DNA from: Daedaleopsis sinensis
Lineage: Eukaryota; Basidiomycota; Agaricomycetes; Polyporales; Polyporaceae
Assembly: GCA_033807695.1 (NCBI GenBank)
Contig: CM066302.1
Location: forward strand, 3,348,001 to 3,412,000
Direction of reading: 5' to 3'
Length of the DNA stretch: 64,000 nt
In this document: positions 33,503-46,000 of the stretch, piece after piece
Layout: the number at the start of each line of letters is the position of its first letter
How positions within the stretch are numbered: the first letter of the stretch is position 1
Notes under the pieces: model-generated
What the model saw: only the letters and a program-made list of their open reading frames with translations
What the model was told of the DNA's origin: nothing
The model's database searches: none
Translations under genes and position numbers: made by a program

Positions 33503-36479
33503 CTCCAAACAAAGACGTCTGAATAACGACCAAGCGACGCCCCGCCGCCCTGGTCTGGATTTCCCAGCCTTGGTGCCATCTCTTCCGGCGAAACCGGTGA
33601 CGGCTCCCTACTCTCCTCACACATCCCAGGCTGATCAGTCTCGTAAGTCGTCTCAGAAAATCGCAAGTATCGTTGAATCTTGACTCTGCGTATCGCACAA
33701 AGCGTAGGTGGGCACTTCTTCCTCCGCAAGATGAGCATTGAAGGAACAGGCAGTCGCAACCGTCGCCTGCCAATTTCGCAAACTTAAAGCTGCCTATCAG
33801 GATTCAGAATCCTCTACCCAGAGAGTGAGTCGCCTTCAATTCGGGTTTTCACGAAGAATCAACCACTGTCCAGCGAATCAGATGAAGCCGCTGAGTTTCA
33901 CAGATCAAGGTGCCGTGCCTCTCTACGACACTCCGTCTGGCCATATCAGCCATAAATCTGTTTGGACTTACCCCGAGAGCACCAGCCCAATCCCACCAAC
34001 GAGACCGGGTGCAAGGAATGGACGCATTCACGCGACCGGTCCGCCCAACACCTTAAGTCGTGGTATGCGCGGTCCGAAGGCCATGGACGTCGATCCGCCA
34101 CCGTCGTCCAGCAGACCGCGTGTTCCTCGCACAGCGCCGCCAAGAGGCATCCACTCTGACCAAATAGCCGCTACAGCCTTGGAGGGGCTCCTGCGGGCAC
34201 CCAGGGCTATGGTTCCTTCTTTGGCACCTTCGCCATCGTCCCCATACAACAATCGTCCCGCAGGCTTTCCCAAAAACAACTACGCTCGTGGACGAGGTTG
34301 TTAGGTTCCACCTGGAATGGATGGGCGTTAGGAACTAAACGATGTTGGGCGTCGGCCTAGTCAATTCGCCTCTAGCCCCGTTGAGCCGCCTCAGCAAGTG
34401 ACGCCTCGTGACTTCCCTGAACGGCCGTCGGGTCGTGTCCATGATGTAGAGGTGAGCTTTTACTGGTGCAACCTGATCGTAAAGCTGATCTGCTTCGTAG
34501 CCATGCGCAGGACGAGGACGCCCCGGGGTAACGAATGCTACCCGGCAACCAACAATGAGCGGGACGAATAACGCTAATATTAAGGGAAGATACGACAACT
34601 CAACGTCGCTCGGGTCCTACGCGCCGCGCCGCCACCACCACCATTCCAATCTAGCAACAATGGGTACGTTCGTCTTCGTAACATGCGCAGTTCCCTGACG
34701 GTAAACAGTCGACGCTATTCCCGTCTTCATCCGAAGCATCTATTCTAGATCCTCGGCGTCACGATCATACAGGTCGCCGCCTTTCAGTGTCCACCAGTGG
34801 CTCGATGGTTTGTGTTGTATCAAAGTTGATCATATCGTAGCTCACAATATGTATAGCGCGGTCGTGGAGCCCCAGAGCCCATAGACGATCGGATCTCGCC
34901 ATCGAATTCCCGTCAGGTATGAAGCACTCCTCAACATCATCTGTATACTAGCATGCTCACGCCCTCGCAGTCCCGATTTGCCCCGCCCCCCCACCTGCGG
35001 CTAACACATCCAATGCGAGCGTGGATAATGAAGAGCGTGATTGGTCGACCCGATAATAGATGCAAGCTGCGCGGGGGCGGATGATGCGAGATAATGAAGA
35101 TCGTAGTCTGAGAGACTTTACAGAGTATGTGCCATGGGTTCACGTCGTGTCCTAATCTGACGTTTACTTCTTCCGATAGTGTGGACTGGTCCAGACGTAT
35201 CGACCTTCCTGTTCGACGCGATGACCTACCTCCCCGAAGCGATGACCTACTTCCTCGACGCGACGAACCTCCTGTGAGGCAGCAGCAGCCTAGCCCTCCC
35301 CATGGCAATTTCAAGCTCAAATAGGGGTCAAACCAGGTCGATGATTCGCATCGCCGACTATTTTATTTCCTTCCGCCTCGGTCCCCACGGATTACCCTAG
35401 GCGTGACTGACCACGGAGGAGTCCCCTACAGAAAATCGGCGCGAGGAAGAGCTTCCGCCGGTGAAGGTCCACCCAGATCGCGTACGTCTACTCTCGGCCG
35501 CGATGACGGGTTCCTTCGATGCGTCTGAGCGGGGAGGCAAACCAGTACGCGACAATCGTCGGGGACCCGACAGGGCGTAGGAGTACGCGGGCGACCGAGG
35601 GAGGGACCTCACTCGAGATCTCCCTCCCAAACCCGAAGACGCTCGCATGGGCCCTCCCCGCGACCGTAGCCCTCCGTCGGAGAACGGCTACCGCCCGGGC
35701 CTGAAGTGCGGGGGGTCCCTCTTGACCGCCTTACCCTCCCCGACTCCCCGCCGCACGAAGGTGTGTCGTCGCTGCGCGACCGGGTCGACCTTCTCCCGCA
35801 CGGCAGCATCTAGAGCCTCAGCAGCCTGCGCAGCGAGTCTATGATGGACATGGACAACGATCTCCATCGGGGATGATGGGTCCGAGGGCAGAGGTGGCGG
35901 GCGGGGCATGGGGAAAGGACGGAACATTAAGCCTTGAAGGGGTAGAAGGAATGGCGCCCCGTGAAAAGATCTGCGTTGTGTTTGCGGGCGCCTGGTTCTG
36001 GCAGGATGAGAAGCGAATCGAGTTTGGACTTTGCACCTGCATGTGTACGCTGTTTGGCTCGTGTTATGATCGATAGGCCTCTTCGCAAAATACTAATGAT
36101 ATGTCCTTGTTGTCAATGCATTACTGTTGAAGTCGTCGTACGCTGGTCTGGTGGTGGGTAAGATACATCATACCACAAACAAGCACAAACAACACTAGTT
36201 TGCAAACCGTCCGAACTTGTGCGCTCCTTAAAGCGACTTCGACCTTGAGCAGGTTTCTATAGGGATCGAAGACAGAATACAAGGCTTAGACCCATTTCCC
36301 AAACTTCGACATACTAGCGAGCCGCCTTAAACCTGCCAACTTCTCCGAATCAACCCTCCGGATCTTCAAGCTTGTAACATGACGCAGCTTGAATTCGAAT
36401 CTCAACTTAGTAGTCAGTCGCTCGAGGTAGTTTCATCACTTGAGATCTCTATATCGGTAGCAAGAGGACAAGGACTGGG
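33503..36479. other. Region of Pro/Arg-rich open fragments, no firm gene
   Basis: A plus-strand frame at 33738..34304 is Pro/Arg/Gly-rich and ends ARGRGC. Frames at 35127..35324 and about 35450..35845 are likewise basic and Pro-rich. They may be exons of disordered proteins, but neither phase nor motifs connect them. 36.0-36.5 kb shows nothing. Confidence 0.35.
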
Positions 36480-37960
36480 CTGATGACTCGTTAGGAACCT
36501 CGTACGCTTGAAGCGGTGAATGTGAACACCAATGCCACCACCTCCCTTCACGACGGCATTCTTCCGTCGGGCCAGCAGGTCATGCTTATTCTGGTCGGAT
36601 TGATTGGCTCTGGAAAGGTACTGCTAGTCTTCTCTTCTATATTATGCAGACGGCAAATCTGAAATCGTTTATTGGTACACACTGTGCGGTGGCAACGTAT
36701 AGTCTACGTTCGCGGAAGCACTCGAGCGTCGTTTCCCCCAATTCAGATGGTGCAGCCAAGATGACCTCGGCGATTGGAGAAGCTTAAAAGCACTAGCAAG
36801 GACTTAGCTCAGAGATGGCCTATCTGCTTGCGAGCCGTCTACACCAAGGGAATATCCTCCCTGGTTTTAAAACCGAAGGGAGGATATTCCTCCCCTCTTA
36901 TCACCGCCCGTCACTCGCGTATCTCCCGCTCCCGCTCCGGTCTCACCCCGGCGCCCGTCCCTCTCCCCTGCGCTTATCCCCCTCTCCCCGCCCTCTCCCG
37001 TCCTCGACCGTGCGCTGCAGTTCAGCGTTCAACGTCTCTCCCCACCGTCCGCTCCGCGCCGCCCGCTCTGCTCAGCCCGCTCCCCAGCGCTCGTTTCTCC
37101 CCGCAGCCCGCCTCCCCTCCTCGCTCCGTCTTTCTCTTGCGCACCGACTCTCTCTTGCGCGCCGTCACTGTCGCCGCGCCGTCCACGTGTCAAGAAACCT
37201 GCAACGGGTGCAGCGCGCCGTCTGTCTCGCGTCCGCCGTCTGTCTCGCGTCCGCCGTCTGTCTCCCGCCCGCCGTCCCGCGGTCTGTCTCGCGCCCGCGT
37301 TCTCTCTCGTGCCCGCCGTCTCTGTCTCGCCCGCTGTCACTGTTGCCGCGCCGTCTGCGTCTTAAGAATCCTGCGCCGCGCTTTGGTCGCGCCGTCCGCG
37401 ACTGAAGAAATCTGCCACGGGTGCAGGCCTCCCGCCGTCTCTCTCCCCCGCCCGCCGCGCCGTCACTGTCGCCGCGCCGTCCGCGACTCAAGAGACCTGC
37501 CACGGTTGCAGCGCCCTCCCGCCGTCTCTCTCCCCCGCCCTCGCCCACCCTCGACGCGCGGCGGGCGGGGGGGAGAGACGTCGGGAGCTCGAGGCGCAGG
37601 GGAGAGGAACAGGAGCAGAGAGGCGCGGGGAGGGTGAGACTGGAGCGGGAGCGGGAGATACGCGAGTGACGGGCGGTGATGGGAGGGGGGGAATATCCTC
37701 CCTTCGGTTTTAAAACCAGGGAGGATATTCCCTTGGTGTATAGTCTACTGCTTGCATAGATAGGACCAACTAGATGAAAGGTGAGCATACCTAATCTGGA
37801 TTATCCTCCGAGTATTTTGCTGAACACACAACCCGCGCCGATTATTATCTAGTCAAAGTGCACATTGGATCAACATTGCATACGAGCGTCCAAGAACCTA
37901 TGTGTGGGTGATCGTCTTTGACACACCGTACGAGGTCAGCCATTCATCGTCGTCCCTTCC
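36480..37960 (+). pseudogene. P-loop (polynucleotide-kinase-like) NTPase pseudogene, split by a TIR element
   Basis: Basidiomycete proteins of this type bind ATP through a Walker A loop and resemble kinases of the AAA_33 / PNK group. Fragments in order: LILVGLIGSGK ending at a donor at about 36617; after the intron, STFAEALERRFPQFRWCSQD; then KALART followed by an in-frame stop. After the inserted element come ACIDRTN with another stop, and HWINIAYERPRTYVWVIVFD with TPYEV. The stops, plus an 897-bp element in the middle, make this a pseudogene. The stops lie outside the element, so decay does not depend on the insertion alone. Confidence 0.75.
36842..37738. mobile_element. 897-bp TIR foldback/MITE-like element with TA target duplication
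   Basis: Terminal inverted repeats of about 106 bp (36842..36947 and 37633..37738) begin CACCAAGGGAATATCC and are flanked by TA on both sides (36840-36841 and 37739-37740), as in Tc1/mariner-type insertions. Each end is itself a palindrome: GGAATATCCTCCCT, a GGTTTTAAAACC centre, then AGGGAGGATATTCC. The interior is strongly C/T-biased on the plus strand with an 18-bp tandem repeat (CCGTCTGTCTCGCGT plus CCG) at about 37220-37270. No transposase is encoded, so it would need one supplied in trans. Confidence 0.85.
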
Positions 37961-38091
37961 GTCAGCGACTCTTACATCGGAGGGATGCGGCCGAATAACC
38001 CGGGCTGAAGCACTGACCCCCCGAATGCACGCTAAATCAAGCCGTCCCGACTATCCCGCCTCCTCCGTAGCTCTCTCCTTCGTTTATCTAC

Positions 38092-39050
38092 TATGCAGTC
38101 CCTCGTCGCTGTTGATTCTAACATTCTAAAGCAAACTGCACGTATACTCGCCACACTTGCACTGCGCGCACAACCCGCCCACGTCCAAAATCCTGTCTTG
38201 AACAAGGAGATCAAGAATTACCGTTGACTATGTCATTGGACCTCCTCTCGTTTTCACATCTCGTGAACCGTTCAAAGTTGACTGACTGAAGGCGCTACTA
38301 TATGCAGAACCCCAATGAGCCCTCGAAGAAACCGACACTACAGACCAATTCCGTCGAACTCAACCAGTGCGACTTATGGTCAGTCCACTCTACCACTTGG
38401 CCCGCGCGCGGATGTTTGAACGGTGCTCCATTTTTCCATCTAGATCCTCGACGCACTCATCAACGTCAAAAATAAGATTGACTCTGCCCTTCCTTTCCTT
38501 TGGCCATGTCGTGAGTACATCTGCGGCTCATGCGTCATAAACAGCTATGCCAGAAAATGTCAGTATTCCTCTGCAGGACTAACAGGACCGCGTCCAATGA
38601 CAATGACAATGACACTAATATCTACCCCCTCCCGCTCGGTAAATAGCTCCTTATTATGTCGTGTAAAAGGCAAATCGGGTAACCCGAGCAGTTTACATCG
38701 TCAAGGACATTGTTCCCGTTCTCACTCAATTCTACAAGCAATATAAGTCTATCGAGCCCTACCTCTAGATCGGCAGCTCACCACAGACCACGAATTCCTT
38801 CAGGCGCCAGAGGACAGGAAGAAGTTCGATAGGTATGTCTCTGATCCCCTTTTCGAATCGCCATCCACACATCCGCCTATGCTCCGTTCTTCATGTCGTC
38901 GCATCAAAACTGCAGTAACTTGTATCTCTTATGGTCATGGACTTACGTGCTTCATGTAGCATGCACGAGTGCATCCTCTGCACTTGCTGCTCGACTTCTT
39001 GCCCAAGTTATAGCGGAACTAGACTAGTACCTCGGCCATGTGACCCTCAT
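38092..39050 (+). pseudogene. Decayed succinate dehydrogenase iron-sulfur subunit (SDHB)
   Basis: SDHB passes electrons through three Fe-S clusters in mitochondrial complex II. Fragments appear in the right order. They are an MQSLVAVDSNILKQ start with a transit-like N-terminus, then [55 protein letters not shown] (2Fe-2S cysteines), [29 protein letters not shown], and MHECILCTCCSTSCPSYSG (4Fe-4S/3Fe-4S cysteines). Between them are intron-like gaps, stops (after SIEPYL) and frame changes. The C-terminal third is missing. Retained intron positions suggest a DNA-level duplicate of the host gene, not a retrocopy. Confidence 0.8.
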
Positions 39051-39244
39051 AGCTGCCCACGTCTTTTCAAACAGCACCAAGAAGGCCTCGTATAGATAGC
39101 ACCAAGAAGATCTCGTACAGACGTTCTACGTATGTACTGGCCACATATATCTTTACAAAGTTAGCTACTTCTTACTGAACCATTTCTCCTACAGTTGGAC
39201 GAGGACAACCACGTATAGCAATTTCACCGCAAGGTCGCGGACTC

Positions 39245-40824
39245 TTACCGGCGTGCCCGTACACGTCGTCGACCACCTCCTTGAACCGCCTTTCCACTTT
39301 CATCTTCCATGCTAGGATCCTCCTCCCGCGTGCTGCCATTGCCACGACCGGGAACCAGCCGGTCATCCACAGCATTATCGCTCCAATTCTCCGACGAATC
39401 CGACGCTGTCGACGCAGTCGACCCACTACCCAACGGACTTCTGTTGTCCTTCCTACTCTCCCCCAATCCTTCAAGCAAGACGAAGTCATCTGCAGCTCGC
39501 TTGAGCCCTCGACTCGAGCCTTCACCGACTGAGGAAGGGGACGCTGCTCTGTGCGAGTTCTCCATGTCCGCGTCAAGCATCTTCTCGTCAGGGACATCCA
39601 GCCCTCCAACAGGAATTTGCAAGCCCGCAAGTCCGTCCAGTGGCACGGTTTCTACGATCTTGACAGGAACGGCAAGTACTTCGTTATCGTTACCCTCTGT
39701 TGGCGACGGCAATTCTCGTACGTCAGATGTTACTAAACAGTAAATGATTACAACTCACCAGTTATCGACTCTCCTACCGTCAATGCACTCCTTTCTCCAC
39801 GATCCAGCACAACTATGTCCATATCTTCGTCTACAGTCGACTCTTCGGGCTCGAGTTCTGATGCAGCCGTGACCCGAACCACGTCAACCGGTGAGTACAC
39901 CGGGAACCAGTCTCGGTTCCCAATGACATAGCTGATGCTGAATGCGATCGCAACCACATCTCCACGTCGCAGGTGACCCGGTTCACAATCCTCGATGTTC
40001 CGAAGCGTGCTTCCCTCCAGTGCAAAAACGTTCGGGCGAGCTGGGTTTGCGCGATACGAACGCGAACGCATATCAGCTTCTCGCACCCAAGGATGCAAGT
40101 ATGGAGGAGGATTCGGTTTCGGTTCCCCGTCCCGCACAAGCAAGAACATCGGAGCTTGCATAGTGAATCGAATCATAGAGTTCGGATCGTGTCCAGATTG
40201 CCAAGTACGACGCGGCTTCGCATGTGGGGCGTTGAAACCAGGAACGGTTTCCATGTATGCTTCAAGGGACTACCATCACCGTCAGTAATGTCCACCTTTT
40301 GTGTATGATGATATGATATAGCTCACTGCTTGAATGAAATACAGGCCACGATCGTCCGTAGTGTCAAACGTGTATCCGTAGTGACACCGAACTGACGCAA
40401 ATGGGAAGCTGCCCGCTTTCACGGTCAACCACGACAGAATAGTACGGAACCGCCTCGCGTACCATCTGTTCCGGTCTTGACCCAATAAGGGAGCTGACTT
40501 CTCGGGGAGCAAGTTTCCAGCTTCCCGATGATCCGCGCTTGCCAAAATTCCAGCATAACTGAACACTGCAGGAGTGTTCGTTCCTTTGACACATAGCTAA
40601 CGGTCCACCGGTAAGTCACTTCAATCAGTACCCGCTTGAAACTAAAGCTAACGAATAGTACTCACCACCCACTCGATCGCACTAATTCGCTTTGCTTCGA
40701 ATACTTGAGATGGCTTACACACCGAGCGGTAGGCTTGATCCAGAGGGATGTCGCTCTCACGAAAGCGGCGTTTCTTCCATGACTTGACGATAGCTTCGGT
40801 ATCAGAGGCGAGAGCTTGTTCCAT
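39245..40824 (-). CDS. Orphan four-exon protein, 469 aa
   Basis: Exons 40666..40824, 40327..40596, 39759..40269 and 39245..39714 join over introns of 69, 57 and 44 nt to exactly 470 codons, so the model is firm. The N-terminus (MEQALASDTEAIVKSWKKRR) is helical and basic. The middle is a folded-looking region with PMFLLVRDGEPKPNPPPYLH, then a Cys-containing turn and a GDVVAIAFSISYVIG strand pattern. The last exon is acidic and Ser-rich and ends in an arginine run (GGRRRVRARR), possibly nuclear. I recognise the style from polypore genomes but know no function and see no catalytic motif. Confidence 0.7.
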
Positions 40825-41581
40825 GTTATCAGTCGAGCAACTCCCACCCGTCCTAGGTGAGTTTATATAACCGTTCGCGCCGCTCGCGCCTTTCCGAATT
40901 TGAGACCTCCTTCCGTATAGTCATCCCACCTAAGCACTTGTAGATCACTATGTACACTATGTATCTCGATTCGACAGCACCTCTGTCACATTGTAGCTAT
41001 TTCGATGTGTAACATCATTTACATGTCTGTACGCTTACACATTCAGCCGCCCTTATTAGGTTGTTTATAACGCAAGCAATGTTTTCGATCCACTACATAC
41101 TATGTCAGCATGACACACCCCTTTCATTCCCTGTGCACTACATGGATACATGGATACATGTGTCGGCTGCGTCTCTTACATGACGTATTAAACTTACTCA
41201 TCATGTGCTGCCTAAGCTTCATACTCTGCGACTTAACAACCGCACACAAACCTCCACACAACTCATCTCTCGAACGGTTCAAACCTTACAGAAATTTGCA
41301 GTGTCCTCCACGCTCTAAAAACCACCTAGGTTAACTCTCTGCGAACTCTCCCTAGACCTAGTCAACTATGGCACGCGGTCGATCACGGGTTTGTCCCATT
41401 CGTCCATGGTCCCTTAGCCAACTAATTACCGCGCTAGACTCGTCCAAGCATACAATCCCAGACTTTCCATGCGAGACGTGCAGCCATACTTGGTTGGAAC
41501 AAGCGTGTTCGTGAACAAAGATACAATGTAGGTGGTTCCACCTAAGTTCGGAACGCACTCACATCTGTGCAATATTTCTAG
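40825..41581. other. Intergenic; probable 5' exon of the next gene not resolved
   Basis: An ATG-started frame at 41369 runs 48 codons with a CETC..H motif but cannot be spliced in phase to the following exon. Otherwise nothing recognisable. Confidence 0.35.
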
Positions 41582-42068
41582 TCATCATATCGCACTCCAG
41601 TGAAGGCGCTACTCTACCCAATAGGTGGAACGCATCCGATTACTCTATTGTTACCACCTGAGCGACAGTCAGACAGCGCATGGGAACATATGTTCGATGA
41701 TATCCCGTACATCCAGCGATGGTTCCCATTCGGATTCTTTCAAGACCAAATCGGAGGCATACCCGGTTCCGATTTTAGACTGCGGAACAGCTACACTGTC
41801 CTCTCGACACGTCGTTCCTCCGAAACACCAGTCAATGACACTCTGGCTAGAGCCTTAGGAGTTACCTACCGAGGGAACGTCCTCGTGATTCGCCATCATG
41901 CACGCAGACCGCTAGAAATCACTAGTATGCACTCCTCGGAACATCGCTTCGTAGACTTGATAGTACAACGGTGCGTTCCACTTTTGCGTTGTACTAGTGC
42001 ACTCTAAATTTGATTTATATTATAGTCATTTGCGCTACCAATTAATCTTCGCCGGCGGAGATGATTAA
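41582..42068 (+). CDS. Hypothetical small protein, 3' exons
   Basis: Exons 41582..41970 and 42026..42068 join over a 55-nt intron to 144 codons ending in GGDD and a stop. An acceptor (TTTCTAG) precedes 41582, so a short first exon lies upstream. The sequence has conserved-looking aromatic blocks (RWFPFGFFQDQIGGIPG, then YRGNVLVIRHHARRPLEI). I recall similar small proteins as multi-copy hypotheticals in polypores, but no function is known to me. It lies about 1 kb before the R1 gene, same strand. Confidence 0.55.
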
Positions 42069-42595
42069 TACTGTCCTTATGTTCGTAGTTCCTGCTAATA
42101 GTGTACTGGAGCATACCGCATGCTTCTCTTCTGTAACTTCGTCGCAAGCGCATTGGGCTGGATCCAAATGTAACGTTATGGGTGACACGTTTCGCAATCA
42201 AAGTAACTATGACTTGTTCTGTTTTCTCCTAGTATATACCACTAGATTATAGATCAAACATAGATCTTGAACTTGATTCTGCTTGTCGCGTCGTACAACT
42301 CTGCGATGTCTGGAGTATCGCGAGATTCTCCGACTTCCGAAATGCTCCGAGTACGCTACGATAGTTCAACCGTGACTTCTCTACTTCGGCGCGTACTATC
42401 ATGTTCTTCTTAGCTGCCCGCTGTCCAATTCAATCTTAGATTTTTCATCGAATCTCTCTCCGAGTCCCTCTCCGCACTACAGATATTGAGCTAGCGATCG
42501 TCTTGCGGCCCGAATATACCATAGGAAATTCATCGCAACCCTCTATCGCCACCATCGATATGAACCGGTAGACCTTCTAAACCTCGATCTATATA

Positions 42596-42787
42596 TTACT
42601 TAGCCTTTTCCGCTGCATCCCAATGAGACCTGTTCCGCTCCAAAGCTTTTAGTACGTCCCTGCATTTCTGATTTCTCAGCTTACCAATGCTAATTAAGCG
42701 ATGACAGTAGCAAACCTCATGCTTCCATTTCTTCGACCACGCCTGGCGCACCCTTGCCTCTACACGAGCTTGATTCGCGACCATCAT
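42596..42787 (-). CDS. Short basic open reading frame, 63 aa
   Basis: It starts MMVANQARVEARVRQAWSKK right after an acceptor-like TATGTAG and ends AAEKAK. It is highly charged and helical, unlike a random frame. It could be the last exon of a longer minus-strand gene. No family recognised. Confidence 0.3.
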   Translation of the reverse strand: MMVANQARVEARVRQAWSKKWKHEVCYCHRLISIGKLRNQKCRDVLKALERNRSHWDAAEKAK

Positions 42788-43030
42788 CTACATATATACC
42801 CTCGGGCTCAAGGTCGACAGCAACTACGTACTACTCCCCACTGATTCTTCCAGTAGCCGAACATTGACATGGACAACCCCGTCTCTGCCCCCATGGTATT
42901 GAAGCGCAGTATGTCACATTTTACTCTCTTATGCTCCTTATACACTATATACTCAAGCTTTACCTGACAGACGGGTAGGCGCGACTAGCTACTGCCTATA
43001 GTTGTAAGCTGATAAGCTGATAAATTTCAG

Positions 43031-46000
43031 CGCTCTACAACCGTTCCGCCCTGCTAAGGTAAGAGACACACCTATGGTATTCTGCTCTACTCGCGTGCTT
43101 ATAGTCTCCCAAAGATTCTACAAACATTGAAGACTGTCCGTACATATCGTTAACCTATACGCAAATTCTCCCTAATCTTCGTTCGCGCAGATATCTTGGG
43201 ATCTCGATACAAACTTTCTCAAGCTGAACTCGTGAGTGTGCTTTTGATCCATGTCTATTCAATACTTCTTATCGTTCTTCAGTATTGTCGACATAGTGGT
43301 AGCTGGAATATCTGCTCAGATTACGGCGGACGAGCTCTTGGTCAGTATCTATCTATTACTACACCGATTGTATTCCTTACTAACACGCCCGATCAAGACG
43401 TTCACCGCATCAGCAGCTGCTTCGATGACAGCCCATCACCCTGACTATAGCATTCTGGCTGGACGACTTCTTACCTGCTACATACACAAGACTGTAGACA
43501 AGTCCTTCGCGTGTTGGGTACAGGCTAATGGTAAGAACGTTCATTTCGCTTTACGGAATTTTGCGAATTGAAGCGTCTATCCATCCCGGACCAAAAGCGA
43601 CCGTCTTGCAACTCCATCCCTTTCTGGTTCGAGCGGTTGAGTTGCATGGTCCTGAGCTAGACGATGCTATAGTCCACTCCAGGGACTTTGATCTGAACTA
43701 GTACGCTCTGCTTCATCGCGACAGGATTAAACTGACCGATTTCCAGTGTCTCCGTCCGCACTCTAATGCACAGTTATTTGGGTCAGGTCGACGGCCAGTG
43801 TCGTGAACGACCTCAGTTCATGTACATGCGAGTTGCTATTGCAATTCACGAGACCGACCTCCCGGGCATCCTTCGGACCTACGAAGCGCTATCGCGACGA
43901 TTGTACACCCATGCGACGCCGGTATTGTACAATGCAGGCACTACGAAACCCAACTTCGCGTCCTGCTTCTTGTACCATCCTGATCCCGCTTCCGCCTCCA
44001 GTCTACTCCGAAGCGCGTCAGAAATTGATACGCTATGGTCCTCTCAGGGTGGCGTTGGCGTGTACCTAGGAGCTGTCCCTAGTCGCAGGTTCGCGTCGTG
44101 AAAAGTTTCTCTCGCGTTATAGCTGCTCACCATTTTGCACAGACTTTTCCCCGTCCCTAGACCCGGTATCATGCAGCTTCTTCGCATCTACGACAGCCAT
44201 GCATCCTACATTAACTCCTCGGACGTCCGTCGATCGCCTGTCGCGACCGCGTACATCCATATTTGGCACGATGACGTCCGGCAATTCGTGGAGTGTCGGA
44301 CCACTAGATGTCCGCCGTCAGCTAAAGTCAACAATATCTTCCTTGGACTTATGGTGCCTGATTTGTTGTAAGAACGCCGTGTTCATGGCCCTTTACGCGT
44401 TTTGCTGATACTGTCTACACGTATAGCATGATACGGCTGAGGATGGATATGCATTGGACCCTATTCGACCCATCTAAAGTACCTGGTCTCGATGACTTGT
44501 ATGGCGACGAGTTCGTTCGTGCCTACGAAGCATTCGAGCGGGAAGGACACGGTCAACCCGTCCGCGCATCAGAGCTCTTTGGCCAGATTTGCAGCGCGCA
44601 ACGAGAAACTGGCGGCCCTTTCATTCACTACCTCGACGCCATCAACAGTATGTTCACCCCGTCGAGAATATTTCCTCCCCGTTTCTAACTGTATTGAAAT
44701 CAGACAAGAACAATCAGAAGCACTTGGGCGTCGTCAAGACCTCTAACCTTTGTACGGAGATTGTACAATACTCTTCGACGACCGAAACGGCGGTCTGCAC
44801 CCTCGCTTCTATTGCGCTTCCACGTTTCGTACGCGACGATCAGACTTTCGACTTCGAAGCTTTGCATGAAGTGGTCAAGCTAGCAGTGCGCAATACTGAC
44901 GCGTTCATCGACCTCACGCGTTATCCTACTACCGAGACTAGGAACTATGCCCTCCGCGCAAGAGCTGTCGGAATAGGCGGACAAGGACTTGCGGACTGCT
45001 TCCGCAACATGCACATGGCTTTCGGGTCTTCTGCAGCTCGCGCTTTCAACGTCGATGTCTACGAGACCATATATCACGCCGCTTTGGAAGCTAGTTGCGA
45101 ACTTGCCAAAGTTCACGGAGCTTGCCCTGCTTGGTCAGGTTCCCCTGCATCGGACGGCGATCTGCAGATGGACTTGTGGGAAAGGTCACCTTCCTCTCGT
45201 CACAACTTTGCGGCGCTGCGAGAACTTATCCGCAAATACGGACTACGGAACTCCGTGCTCACTGCGCAAATGCCGACCGCTTCTACGTCTCGTATTATGG
45301 GTAACTCCGAAGGTACCGAGCCCCGCACCAGGTACGTGCTTAAGGAGTACACTATTACATATACCCCAGATTCTGATACCATGCAACTACCAGTAATATC
45401 ACCACGTACCATCTTCAAAGTGGCGAATACACCGAGATCTGTCCTTCGCTCGTTCGCGACCTGGTTAGGCTCGGAATATGGTCTGAGGATGTGCGTTCGC
45501 GCATTGTTCGCGAAAATGGTTCGTCGCCCATGCTCTATGTTTGGACTTAACTAACTGTTTTCATCACAGGGTCTATTGCACGGCTTCCACATGTTTCTCC
45601 CGCCATGAAAGCGGTATATCGAACCGTCTGGGAGATAGACACTGAGGACATAATCGATATGGCCGCAGACCGGGGTCCCTATATCGACCAGAGCGAGAGT
45701 CTCACCCTCTACGTAGAGCGACCTACAGTTGCTGTTCTGGTACGTTCTCTGTCCCCCTTTCCTAAATACGTTGCTCACGAACTTTGCAGCGATCCTTACA
45801 AATGCGCGCCTGGTCTCGAGGCTTGAAAACCGGAATGTACTACCTGCGATGTCGAGCCCCTTCGTTCCCATTGCCGTATGGAGTTAAGGGCGGAAGAGTG
45901 CCATTGCGTACTCTTCTCAAGATCGAGACACCTCCTAGCGATGATGACGACCTTCCGCCACCCCTCGAACCCGCCATAACTCCTAGGAGTCCTACCCCAG

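Noticed and set aside
34335..34598. Minus-strand 87-codon frame with a signal-peptide-like start
   Set aside because: There is no supporting splice, motif or context. The hydrophobic start can arise by chance.
36774..37788. 287-codon plus frame and 207-codon minus frame
   Set aside because: Both lie inside the TIR element, read low-complexity C/T or G/A sequence and run through its inverted ends. Composition explains them.
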